64,000 nt of DNA. Source: Gordius sp. MW1 (taxonomy: Eukaryota; Nematomorpha; Gordioida; Gordea; Gordiidae). The stretch spans positions 11,910,501-11,974,500 of the forward strand of contig OZ038528.1 of assembly GCA_964036665.1 (NCBI GenBank). Reading direction: 5' to 3'. The notes beneath the pieces are model-generated. The model was not told where the DNA came from. It ran no database searches and saw nothing but the letters and a program-made list of their open reading frames with translations. This document shows, piece after piece, positions 1 through 11,026 of the stretch (position 1 is the stretch's first letter; every line of letters starts with the position of its first letter). Both the position numbers and the translations under genes were made by a program.

Positions 1-102
1 TATTCATCCGATGAAAGTTGTCGTTTTCAGACGTGGTTTCCATGATAAAAAGTAAAAATTTATCAGAATCAAAAAACTATTACTTTGAAATCATGATCGC
101 AT

Positions 103-128
103 AGTGCATTTTTGAAAAATTAAGCACT
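103..128. other. Dyad symmetry 1 (imperfect hairpin/cruciform candidate)
   Basis: Outer arms AGTGC (103-107) and GCACT (124-128) enclose inner arms ATTTTT (108-113) and AAAAAT (115-120) around a single G. A 3-base TAA bulge (121-123) lies on the right side. The structure recurs in nearly every monomer. Units with GGTGC on the left or GCACC on the right lose one outer pair. Short dyads are a known feature of centromeric satellites that lack a CENP-B box; a role here is inference. Confidence 0.75.
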
Positions 129-131
129 CAC

Positions 132-158
132 GTTGCGATACAACAAACTAATCGCAAC
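132..158. other. Dyad symmetry 2 (perfect 8-bp arms, 11-base loop)
   Basis: Left arm GTTGCGAT (132-139) and right arm ATCGCAAC (151-158) are perfect inverted copies separated by 11 bases. The right arm is almost invariant through the window; the one exception I saw is ATCGGAAC near 28059. The left arm varies in a position-specific way: GCTGCGAT in HOR-1 positions 1, 4 and 5 and in HOR-2 unit B, and TTTGCGAT in HOR-1 positions 3 and 7 and in HOR-2 unit G. The dyad begins 3 bases after dyad 1 ends. Confidence 0.8.
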
Positions 159-287
159 AATAAAACGTTGTCTTTTGTCAAAATGATAGTTCTCGCAGCT
201 TAAAACCTCTTTTCGGAAGTCAATCGAGGATAATAGGATTCTCAAATTGGCCTACTTTTATATATTTTTTCATGCTCTTTCACATAG

Positions 288-345
288 AATCGAAAAAAAT
301 AAATATTTTTACCTCAAAATTTTTCACATATTTTTCTTTCAACCG
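288..345. other. A/T-tract-rich 3' part of monomer, possible bent DNA
   Basis: This stretch has an A7 run followed by three T5 runs. Measured by their starts they are about 14 and 11 bp apart, separated by short C-containing gaps. Tracts spaced near the helical repeat are known to bend DNA, which is common in insect satellites. Most indels between monomers fall in the A-run at its left end. Bending is inferred, not measured. Confidence 0.45.
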
Positions 346-706
346 TATTCATCCGATGAAAGTTGTCGTTTTCAGACGTGGTTTCCATGATAAAAAGTAA
401 AATTTTATCAGAATCAGAAAACTATTACTTTGAAATCATGATCGCATAGTGCATTTTTGAAAAATTAAGCACCCACTTTGCGATACAACAAACTAATCGC
501 AACAATAAAACGTTGTCTTTTGTCAAAATGATAGTTCTCGCAGCTTAAAACCTCTTTTCGGAAGTCAATCGATGATAATAGGATTCTCAAATTGGCCTAC
601 TTTTATATATTTTTTCATGCTCTTTCACATAGAATCGAAAAAAATCAATATTTTTACCTCAAAATTTTTCACATATTTTTCTTTCAACAGTATTCATCCG
701 ATGAAA

Positions 707-723
707 GTTGTCGTTTTCCAACG
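707..723 (-). other. CENP-B-box-like core in CCAACG-type monomers (weak)
   Basis: Monomers carrying CCAACG at the three-allele site read CGTTGGAAA on the minus strand (plus 715-723). That equals nine consecutive bases in the middle of the human CENP-B box. The essential flanks are not matched: the TT before CG is CA here, and the CGGG after the core is displaced by one base and reads ACGACA. The other two alleles at this site (CAGACG, CCGACG) break the match. This is a resemblance only; one example monomer is annotated. Confidence 0.2.
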
Positions 724-2755
724 TGGTTTCCATGATAAAAAGTAAAAATTTATCAGAATCAGAAAACTATTACTTTGAAATCATGATCGCATAGTGCATT
801 TTTGAAAAATTAAGCACTCACGTTGCGATACAACAAACTAATCGCAACAATAAAACGTTGTCTTTTGTCAAAAGGATAGTTCTCGCAGCTTAAAACCTCT
901 TTTCGGAAGTCAATCGATGATAATAGGATTCTCAAATTGGCCTACTTTTATATATTTTTTCATGCTCTTTCACATAGAATCAAAAAAAAACAAATATTTT
1001 TACCTCAAAATTTTTCACATATTTTTCTTTGAACCGTATTCATCCGTAGAAAGTTGTCGTTTTCCAACGTGGTTTCCTTGATAAAAAGTAAAAATTTATC
1101 AGAATCAGAAAACTATTACTTTGAAATCATGATCGCATGGTGCATTTTTGAAAAATTAAGCACTCACGTTGCGATACAACAAACTAATCGCAACAATAAA
1201 ACGTTGTCTTTTGTCAAAATGATAGTTCTCGTAGCTTAAAACCTTTTTTCGGAAGTCAATAGAGGATAATAGGATTCTCAAATTGGCCTACTTTTATATA
1301 TTTTTTCATGCTCTTTCACATAGAATCGCAAAAAATAAATATTTTTACCTTAAAATTTTTCACATATTTTTCTTTGAACCGTATTCATCCGATGAAAGTT
1401 GTCGTTTTCAGACGTGGTTTCCATGATAAAAAGTAAAAATTTATCAGAATCAGAAAACTATTACTTTGAAATCATGATCGCAGTGCATTTTTGAAAAATT
1501 ATGCACTCACGTTGCGATACAACAAACTAATCGCAACAATAAAACGTTGTCTTTTGTCAAAATGATAGTTCTCGCAGCTTAAAACCTCTTTTCGGAAGTC
1601 AATCGAGGATAATAGGATTCTCAAATTGGCCTACTTTTATATATTTTTTCATGCTCTTTCACATAGAATCGAAAAAAATCAATATTTTTACCTCAAAATT
1701 TTTCACATATTTTTCTTTGAACCGTATTCATCCGAAGAAAGTTGTCGTTTTCAGACGTGGTTTCCATGATAAAAAGTAAAATTTTATCAGAATCAGAAAA
1801 CTATTACTTTGAAGTCATGATCGCATAGTGCATTTTTGAAAAATTAAGCACTCACGTTGCGATACAACAAACTAATCGCAACAATAAAACGTTGTCTTTT
1901 GTCAAAATGATAGTTCTCGCAGCTTAAAACCTCTTTTCGGAAGTCAATCGAGGATAATAGGATTCTCAAATTGGCCTACTTTTATATATTTTTTCATGCT
2001 CTTTCACATAGAATCGCAAAAAATAAATATTTTTACATCAAAATTTTTGACATATTTTTCTTTGAACCGTATTCATCCGATGAAAGTTGTCGTTTTCCAA
2101 CGTGGTTTCCATGATAAAAAGTAAAAATTTATCAGAATCAGAAAACTATTACTTTGAAATCATGATCGCACAGTGCATTTTTGAAAAATTAAGCACTCAC
2201 GCTGCGATACAACAAACTAATCGCAACAATAAACGTTGTCTTTTGTCAAAATGATAGTTCTCGCAGCTTAAAACCTCTTTTCGGAAGTCAATCGAGGATA
2301 ATAGGATTTTCAAATTGGCCTACTTTTATATATTTTTTCATGCTCTTTCACATAGAATCGAAAAAAATCAATATTTTTACCTCAAAATTTTTCACATATT
2401 TTTCTTTGAACCATATTCATCCGATGAAAGTTGTCGTTTTCAGACGTGGTTTCCATGATAAAAAGTAAAATTTTATCAGAATCAGAAAACTATTACTTTA
2501 AAATCATGATCGCAGTGCATTTTTGAAAAATTAAGCACCCACGTTGCGATACAACAAACTAATCGCAACAATAAAACGTTGTCTTTTGTCAAAATGATAG
2601 TTCTCGCAGCTTAAAACCTCTTTTCGGAAGTCAATCGAGGATAATAGGATTCTCAAATTGGCCTACTTTTATATATTTTTTCATGCTCTTTCACATAGAA
2701 TCGCAAAAAATAAATATTTTTACATCAAATTTTTGACATATTTTTCTTTGAACCG

Positions 2756-5700
2756 TATTCATCCGATGAAAGTTGTCGTTTTCCAACGTGGTTTCCATGA
2801 TAAAAAGTAAAAATTTATCAGAATCAGAAAACTATTACTTTGAAATCATGATCGCACAGTGCATTTTTGAAAAATTAAGCACTCACGCTGCGATACAACA
2901 AACTAATCGCAACAATAAACGTTGTCTTTTGTCAAAATGATAGTTCTCGCAGCTTAAAACCTCTTTTCGGAAGTCAATCGAGGATAATAGGATTTTCAAA
3001 TTGGCCTACTTTTATATATTTTTTCATGCTCTTTCACATAGAATCGAAAAAAATCAATATTTTTACCTCAAAATTTTTCACATATTTTTCTTTGAACCGT
3101 ATTCATCCGATGAAAGTTGTCGTTTTCAGACGTGGTTTCCATGATAAAAAGTAAAAATTTATCAGAATCAGAAAACTATTACTTTGAAATCATGATCGCA
3201 TAGTGCATTTTTGAAAAATTAAGCACTCACGTTGCGATACAACAAACTAATCGCAACAATAAAACGTTGTCTTTTGTCAAAATGATAGTTCTCGCAGCTT
3301 AAAACCTCTTCTCGGAAGTCAATCGATGATAATAGGATTCTCAAATTGGCCTACTTTTATATATTTTTTCATGCTCTTTCACATAGAATCAAAAAAAAAA
3401 CAAATATTTTTACCTCAAAATTTTTCACATATTTTTCTTTGAACCGTATTCATCCGTAGAAAGTTGTCGTTTTCCAACGTGGTTTCCATGATAAAAAGTA
3501 AAAATTTATCAGAATCAGAAAACTATTACTTTGAAATCATGATCGCATAGTGCATTTTTGAAAAATTAAGCACCCACTTTGCGATACAACAAACTAATCG
3601 CAACAATAAAACGTTGTCTTTTGTCAAAATGATAGTTCTCGCAGCTTAAAACCTCTTTTCGGAAGTCAATCGAGGATAATAGGATTCTCAAATTGGCCTA
3701 CTTTTATATATTTTTTCATGCTCTTTCACATAGAATCAAAAAAAAACAAATATTTTTACCTCAAAATTTTTCACATATTTTTCTTTGAACCGTATTCATC
3801 CGATGAAAGTTGTCGTTTTCCAACGTGGTTTCCATGATAAAAAGTAAAAATTTATCAGAATCAGAAAACTATTACTTTGAAATCATGATCGCTTAGTGCA
3901 TTTTTGAAAAATTAAGCACTCACGCTGCGATACAACAAACTAATCGCAACAATAAACGTTGTCTTTTGTCAAAATGATAGTTCTCGCAGCTTAAAACCTC
4001 ATTTCGGAAGTCAATCGAGGATAATAGGATTCTCAAATTGGCCTACTTTTATATATTTTTTCATGCTCTTTCACATAGAATCGCAAAAAATATATATTTT
4101 TACCTTAAAATCTTTCACATATTTTTCTTTGAACCGTATTCATCCGATGAAAGTTGTCGTTTTCAGACGTGGTTTCCATGATAAAAAGTAAAAATTTATC
4201 AGAATCAGAAAACTATTACTTTGAAATCATGATCGCTTAGTGCATTTTTGAAAAATTAAGCACTCACGCTGCGATACAACAAACTAATCGCAACAATAAA
4301 CGTTGTCTTTTGTCAAAATGATAGTTCTCGTAGCTTAAAACCTCTTTTCGGAAGTCAATCGAGGATAATAGGATTTTCAAATTGGCCTACTTTTATATAT
4401 TTTTTCATGCTCTTTCACATAGAATCGAAAAAAATAAATATTTTTACATCAAAATTTTTCACATATTTTTCTTTGAACCGTATTCATCCGATGAAAGTTG
4501 TCGTTTTCAGACGTGGTTTCCATGATAAAAAGTAAAATTTTATCAGAATCAGAAAACTATTACTTTAAAATCATGATCGCAGTGCATTTTTGAAAAATTA
4601 AGCACCCACGTTGCGATACAACAAACTAATCGCAACAATAAAACGTTGTCTTTTGTCAAAATGATAGTTCTCGCAGCTTAAAACCTCTTTTCGGAAGTCA
4701 ATCGAGGATAATAGGATTCTCAAATTGGCCTACTTTTATATATTTTTTCATGCTCTTTCACATAGAATCGCAAAAAATAAATATTTTTACCTAAAAATTT
4801 TTGACATATTTTTCTTTGAACCGTATTCATCCGTAGAAAGTTGTCGTTTTCCAACGTGGTTTCCATGATAAAGAGTAAAATTTTATCAGAATCAGAAAAC
4901 TATTACTTTGAAATCATGATCGCATAGTGCATTTTTGAAAAATTAAGCACCCACTTTGCGATACAACAAACTAATCGCAACAATAAAACGTTGTCTTTTG
5001 TCAAAATGATAGTTCTCGCAGCTTAAAACCTCTTTTCGGAAGTCAATCGAGGATAATAGGATTCTCAAATTGGCCTACTTTTATATATTTTTTCATGCTC
5101 TTTCATATAGAATCGAAAAAAATATATATTTTTACCTCAAAATTTTTCACATATTTTTCTTTCAACAGTATTCATCCGATGAAAGTTGTCGTTTTCAGAC
5201 GTGGTTTCCATGATAAAAAGTAAAAATTTATCAGAATCAGAAAACTATTACTTTGAAATCATGATCGCATAGTGCATTTTTGAAAAATTAAGCACTCACG
5301 TTGCGATACAACAAACTAATCGCAACAATAAAACGTTATCTTTTGTCAAAATGATAGTTCTCGCAGCTTAAAACCTCTTTTCGGAAGTCAATCGAGGATA
5401 ATAGGATTCTCAAATTGGCCTACTTTTATATATTTTTTCATGCTCTTTCACATAGAATCGAAAAAAATAAATATTTTTACCTCAAAATTTTTCACATATT
5501 TTTCTTTGAACCGTATTCATCCGAAGAAAGTTGTCCTTTTCCAACGTGGTTTCCATGATAAAAAGTAAAATTTTATCAGAATCAGAAAACTATTACTTTG
5601 AAATCATGATCGCATAGTGCATTTTTGAAAAATTAAGCACTCACGTTGCGATACAACAAACTAATCGCAACAATAAACGTTGTCTTTTGTCAAAATGATA

Positions 5701-5856
5701 GTTCTCGCAGCTTAAAACCTCTTTTCGGAAGTCAATCGAGGATAATAGGATTTTCAAATTGGCCTACTTTTATATATTTTTTCATGCTCTTTCACATAAA
5801 ATTGAAAAAAAAAATATTTTTACCTCAAAATTTTTCACATATTTTTCTTTGAACAG
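2756..5856 (+). repeat. HOR-1 copy 1: 9-monomer higher-order unit, 3101 bp
   Basis: Unit starts are 2756, 3100, 3447, 3793, 4137, 4481, 4824, 5169 and 5514. Lengths are 344, 347, 346, 344, 344, 343, 345, 345 and 343. The same nine lengths in the same order recur in the next copy. Alleles at the three-way site, positions 1 to 9, are CCAACG, CAGACG, CCAACG, CCAACG, CAGACG, CAGACG, CCAACG, CAGACG and CCAACG. Neighbouring monomers inside the unit differ at many sites, while equivalent positions 3101 bp apart are almost identical. That is the defining pattern of a higher-order repeat. Confidence 0.93.
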
Positions 5857-8800
5857 TATTCATCCGATGAAAGTTGTCGTTTTCCAACGTGGTTTCCATG
5901 ATAAAAAGTAAAAATTTATCAGAATCAGAAAACTATTACTTTGAAATCATGATCGCACAGTGCATTTTTGAAAAATTAAGCACTCACGCTGCGATACAAC
6001 AAACTAATCGCAACAATAAACGTTGTCTTTTGTCAAAATGATAGTTCTCGCAGCTTAAAACCTCTTTTCGGAAGTCAATCGAGGATAATAGGATTTTCAA
6101 ATTGGCCTACTTTTATATATTTTTTCATGCTCTTTCACATAGAATCGAAAAAAATCAATATTTTTACCTCAAAATTTTTCACATATTTTTCTTTGAACCG
6201 TATTCATCCGATGAAAGTTGTCGTTTTCAGACGTGGTTTCCATGATAAAAAGTAAAAATTTATCAGAATCAGAAAACTATTACTTTGAAATCATGATCGC
6301 ATAGTGCATTTTTGAAAAATTAAGCACTCACGTTGCGATACAACAAACTAATCGCAACAATAAAACGTTGTCTTTTGTCAAAATGATAGTTCTCGCAGCT
6401 TAAAACCTCTTCTCGGAAGTCAATCGATGATAATAGGATTCTCAAATTGGCCTACTTTTATATATTTTTTCATGCTCTTTCACATAGAATCAAAAAAAAA
6501 ACAAATATTTTTACCTCAAAATTTTTCACATATTTTTCTTTGAACCGTATTCATCCGTAGAAAGTTGTCGTTTTCCAACGTGGTTTCCATGATAAAAAGT
6601 AAAAATTTATCAGAATCAGAAAACTATTACTTTGAAATCATGATCGCATAGTGCATTTTTGAAAAATTAAGCACCCACTTTGCGATACAACAAACTAATC
6701 GCAACAAAAAAACGTTGTCTTTTGTCAAAATGATAGTTCTCGCAGCTTAAAACCTCTTTTCGGAAGTCAATCGAGGATAATAGGATTCTCAAATTGGCCT
6801 ACTTTTATATATTTTTTCATGCTCTTTCACATAGAATCAAAAAAAAACAAATATTTTTACCTCAAAATTTTTCACATATTTTTCTTTGAACCGTATTCAT
6901 CCGATGAAAGTTGTCGTTTTCCAACGTGGTTTCCATGATAAAAAGTAAAAATTTATCAGAATCAGAAAACTATTACTTTGAAATCATGATCGCTTAGTGC
7001 ATTTTTGAAAAATTAAGCACTCACGCTGCGATACAACAAACTAATCGCAACAATAAACGTTGTCTTTTGTCAAAATGATAGTTCTCGCAGCTTAAAACCT
7101 CATTTCGGAAGTCAATCGAGGATAATAGGATTCTCAAATTGGCCTACTTTTATATATTTTTTCATGCTCTTTCACATAGAATCGCAAAAAATATATATTT
7201 TTACCTTAAAATCTTTCACATATTTTTCTTTGAACCGTATTCATCCGATGAAAGTTGTCGTTTTCAGACGTGGTTTCCATGATAAAAAGTAAAAATTTAT
7301 CAGAATCAGAAAACTATTACTTTGAAATCATGATCGCTTAGTGCATTTTTGAAAAATTAAGCACTCACGCTGCGATACAACAAACTAATCGCAACAATAA
7401 ACGTTGTCTTTTGTCAAAATGATAGTTCTCGTAGCTTAAAACCTCTTTTCGGAAGTCAATCGAGGATAATAGGATTTTCAAATTGGCCTACTTTTATATA
7501 TTTTTTCATGCTCTTTCACATAGAATCAAAAAAAATAAATATTTTTACATCAAAATTTTTCACATATTTTTCTTTGAACCGTATTCATCCGATGAAAGTT
7601 GTCGTTTTCAGACGTGGTTTCCATGATAAAAAGTAAAATTTTATCAGAATCAGAAAACTATTACTTTAAAATCATGATCGCAGTGCATTTTTGAAAAATT
7701 AAGCACCCACGTTGCGATACAACAAACTAATCGCAACAATAAAACGTTGTCTTTTGTCAAAATGATAGTTCTCGCAGCTTAAAACCTCTTTTCGGAAGTC
7801 AATCGAGGATAATAGGATTCTCAAATTGGCCTACTTTTATATATTTTTTCATGCTCTTTCACATAGAATCGCAAAAAATAAATATTTTTACCTAAAAATT
7901 TTTGACATATTTTTCTTTGAACCGTATTCATCCGTAGAAAGTTGTCGTTTTCCAACGTGGTTTCCATGATAAAGAGTAAAATTTTATCAGAATCAGAAAA
8001 CTATTACTTTGAAATCATGATCGCATAGTGCATTTTTGAAAAATTAAGCACCCACTTTGCGATACAACAAACTAATCGCAACAATAAAACGTTGTCTTTT
8101 GTCAAAATGATAGTTCTCGCAGCTTAAAACCTCTTTTCGGAAGTCAATCGAGGATAATAGGATTCTCAAATTGGCCTACTTTTATATATTTTTTCATGCT
8201 CTTTCATATAGAATCGAAAAAAATATATATTTTTACCTCAAAATTTTTCACATATTTTTCTTTCAACAGTATTCATCCGATGAAAGTTGTCGTTTTCAGA
8301 CGTGGTTTCCATGATAAAAAGTAAAAATTTATCAGAATCAGAAAACTATTACTTTGAAATCATGATCGCATAGTGCATTTTTGAAAAATTAAGCACTCAC
8401 GTTGCGATACAACAAACTAATCGCAACAATAAAACGTTATCTTTTGTCAAAATGATAGTTCTCGCAGCTTAAAACCTCTTTTCGGAAGTCAATCGAGGAT
8501 AATAGGATTCTCAAATTGGCCTACTTTTATATATTTTTTCATGCTCTTTCACATAGAATCGAAAAAAATAAATATTTTTACCTCAAAATTTTTCACATAT
8601 TTTTCTTTGAACCGTATTCATCCGAAGAAAGTTGTCGTTTTCCAACGTGGTTTCCATGATAAAAAGTAAAATTTTATCAGAATCAGAAAACTATTACTTT
8701 GAAATCATGATCGCATAGTGCATTTTTGAAAAATTAAGCACTCACGTTGCGATACAACAAACTAATCGCAACAATAAACGTTGTCTTTTGTCAAAATGAT

Positions 8801-8957
8801 AGTTCTCGCAGCTTAAAACCTCTTTTCGGAAGTCAATCGAGGATAATAGGATTTTCAAATTGGCCTACTTTTATATATTTTTTCATGCTCTTTCACATAA
8901 AATTGAAAAAAAAAATATTTTTACCTCAAAATTTTTCACATATTTTTCTTTGAACAG
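5857..8957 (+). repeat. HOR-1 copy 2: 9-monomer unit, 3101 bp
   Basis: Unit starts are 5857, 6201, 6548, 6894, 7238, 7582, 7925, 8270 and 8615. By eye I find three substitutions relative to copy 1: 6708 (A against T at 3607), 7528 (A against G at 4427) and 8637 (G against C at 5536). There are no indels. This is about 99.9% identity, so the duplication is recent compared with divergence between monomers. Confidence 0.93.
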
Positions 8958-11026
8958 TATTCATCCGATGAAAGTTGTCGTTTTCCAACGTGGTTTCCAT
9001 GATAAAAAGTAAAAATTTATCAGAATCAGAAAACTATTACTTTGAAATCATGATCGCATAGTGCATTTTTGAAAAATTAAGCACTCACGCTGCGATACAA
9101 CAAACTAATCGCAACAATAAACGTTGTCTTTTGTCAAAATGATAGTTCTCGCAGCTTAAAACCTCTTTTCGGAAGTCAATCGAGGATAATAGGATTCTCA
9201 AATTGGCCTACTTTTATATATTTTTTCATGCTCTTTCACATAGAATCGAAAAAAATCAATATTTTTACCTCAAAATTTTTCACATATTTTTCTTTGAACC
9301 GTATTCATCCGATGAAAGTTGTCGTTTTCAGACGTGGTTTCCATGATAAAAAGTAAAAATTTATCAGAATCAGAAAACTATTACTTTGAAATCATGATCG
9401 CATAGTGCATTTTTGAAAAATTAAGCACTCACGTTGCGATACAACAAACTAATCGCAACAATAAAACGTTGTCTTTTGTCAAAATGATAGTTCTCGCAGC
9501 TTAAAACCTCTTCTCGGAAGTCAATCGATGATAATAGGATTCTCAAATTGGCCTACTTTTATATATTTTTTCATGCTCTTTCACATAGAATCAAAAAAAA
9601 AACAAATATTTTTACCTCAAAATTTTTCACATATTTTTCTTTGAACCGTATTCATCCGTAGAAAGTTGTCGTTTTCCAACGTGGTTTCCATGATAAAAAG
9701 TAAAAATTTATCAGAATCAGAAAACTATTACTTTGAAATCATGATCGCATAGTGCATTTTTGAAAAATTAAGCACCCACGTTGCGATACAACAAACTAAT
9801 CGCAACAATAAAACGTTGTCTTTTGTCAAAATGATAGTTCTCGCAGCTTAAAACCTCTTTTCGGAAGTCAATCGAGGATAATAGGATTCTCAAATTGGCC
9901 TACTTTTATATATTTTTTCATGCTCTTTCACATAGAATCGCAAAAAATAAATATTTTTACCTAAAAATTTTTGACATATTTTTCTTTGAACCGTATTCAT
10001 CCGTAGAAAGTTGTCGTTTTCCAACGTGGTTTCCATGATAAAGAGTAAAATTTTATCAGAATCAGAAAACTATTACTTTGAAATCATGATCGCATAGTGC
10101 ATTTTTGAAAAATTAAGCACCCACTTTGCGATACAACAAACTAATCGCAACAATAAAACGTTGTCTTTTGTCAAAATGATAGTTCTCGCAGCTTAAAACC
10201 TCTTTTCGGAAGTCAATCGAGGATAATAGGATTCTCAAATTGGCCTACTTTTATATATTTTTTCATGCTCTTTCATATAGAATCGAAAAAAATATATATT
10301 TTTACCTCAAAATTTTTCACATATTTTTCTTTCAACAGTATTCATCCGATGAAAGTTGTCGTTTTCAGACGTGGTTTCCATGATAAAAAGTAAAAATTTA
10401 TCAGAATCAGAAAACTATTACTTTGAAATCATGATCGCATAGTGCATTTTTGAAAAATTAAGCACTCACGTTGCGATACAACAAACTAATCGCAACAATA
10501 AAACGTTATCTTTTGTCAAAATGATAGTTCTCGCAGCTTAAAACCTCTTTTCGGAAGTCAATCGAGGATAATAGGATTCTCAAATTGGCCTACTTTTATA
10601 TATTTTTTCATGCTCTTTCACATAGAATCAAAAAAAATAAATATTTTTACCTCAAAATTTTTCACATATTTTTCTTTGAACCGTATTCATCCGAAGAAAG
10701 TTGTCGTTTTCCAACGTGGTTTCCATGATAAAAAGTAAAATTTTATCAGAATCAGAAAACTATTACTTTGAAATCATGATCGCATAGTGCATTTTTGAAA
10801 AATTAAGCACTCACGTTGCGATACAACAAACTAATCGCAACAATAAACGTTGTCTTTTGTCAAAATGATAGTTCTCGCAGCTTAAAACCTCTTTTCGGAA
10901 GTCAATCGAGGATAATAGGATTTTCAAATTGGCCTACTTTTATATATTTTTTCATGCTCTTTCACATAAAATTGAAAAAAAAAATATTTTTACCTCAAAA
11001 TTTTTCACATATTTTTCTTTGAACAG
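8958..11026 (+). repeat. HOR-1 copy 3: 6-monomer deletion derivative, 2069 bp
   Basis: Unit starts are 8958, 9302, 9649, 9994, 10339 and 10684. The order is position 1, 2, a chimera of 3 and 6, then 7, 8 and 9. The chimera at 9649-9993 begins like position 3 (GTAG start, GCATAGTGC) and ends like position 6 (ACCCACG, CGCAAAAAATAAAT, CCTAAAA). It therefore records loss of exactly three monomer lengths. Position 1 here has CATAGTGC and GATTCTC where copies 1 and 2 have CACAGTGC and GATTTTC. Copy 4 shares these changes. Confidence 0.9.

Larger units (their letters stand above)
1..345 (+). repeat. Reference monomer (unit 1) with internal landmarks
   Basis: This unit is used as the coordinate frame for the others. 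It has 60 C, 44 G and 13 CpG (hand count), about 30% GC. Landmarks are the start motif TATTCATCCG (1-10); a three-allele site at 28-33 (CAGACG, CCAACG or CCGACG); palindrome ATCATGAT (90-97); dyad 1 (103-128); dyad 2 (132-158); palindrome AACGTT (164-169); and an A/T-tract-rich tail (about 288-340). Roughly 135-222 is the most constant part across copies. The variable sites lie mostly at 11-14, 28-33, 47-58, 97-134, 224-228, 246-252 and 290-325. Two AATAAA hexamers and a TATATATT run occur in each unit, but in DNA this AT-rich they are not evidence of transcription. Confidence 0.9.
1..2755 (+). repeat. Mixed monomers left of HOR-1 (8 units)
   Basis: Unit starts are 1, 346, 691, 1037, 1382, 1725, 2070 and 2414. 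No long exact period is visible among the first six. Unit 2070 has the allele set of HOR-1 position 1 (CCAACG, CACAGTGC, GCTGCG, single-A loss, GATTTTC). Unit 2414 resembles position 6, although its tail has a further 1-base loss. The HOR-1 family therefore appears to have been assembled from this neighbourhood. Unit 1037 carries the GCATGGTGC, CTCGTAG and CAATAGAGG set that returns at 17230, 45814 and 51324. Confidence 0.85.

Noticed and set aside
40-70. Possible hammerhead ribozyme core on the minus strand (CTGATAA followed further on by GGAAACC)
   Set aside because: Hammerheads occur in some satellites, but the required CTGATGA is CTGATAA here, losing the catalytic G. The segment between the two core parts cannot form stem II.
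255-275. TATA box (TTTATATATT) and AATAAA hexamers as promoter and poly(A) signals
   Set aside because: They recur in every monomer and are expected by chance in 70% AT sequence. Satellite transcription cannot be inferred without RNA data.
1-345. Monomer as an ancient dimer of two ~172 bp halves
   Set aside because: GTTGTC plus a T-run occurs at 18 and again at 168, but the spacing (150) is not half the unit and similarity does not extend beyond a few bases.
1054-1239. Recurring 61-codon open frame (also at 17247, 18625, 23102, 25169, 25514, 25858, 45831 and 51341)
   Set aside because: It exists only in monomers where the in-frame TAG of GCATAGTGC reads TGG or CAG. It lies inside the satellite, has no codon-bias or conservation signal, and the same region has stops in most other units. 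Not a gene.
5646-5852. Recurring 60-68-codon open frame (also at 8747, 10816, 14262, 15296, 20118 and 20807) and 66-88-codon variants (15409, 15983, 17801, 20519, 60471, 61504)
   Set aside because: Most appear where the 1-base AAACG loss, or a similar single-base variant, shifts frame past a stop. The translation is the satellite tail itself and identical copies simply follow the HOR. Not evidence of coding.
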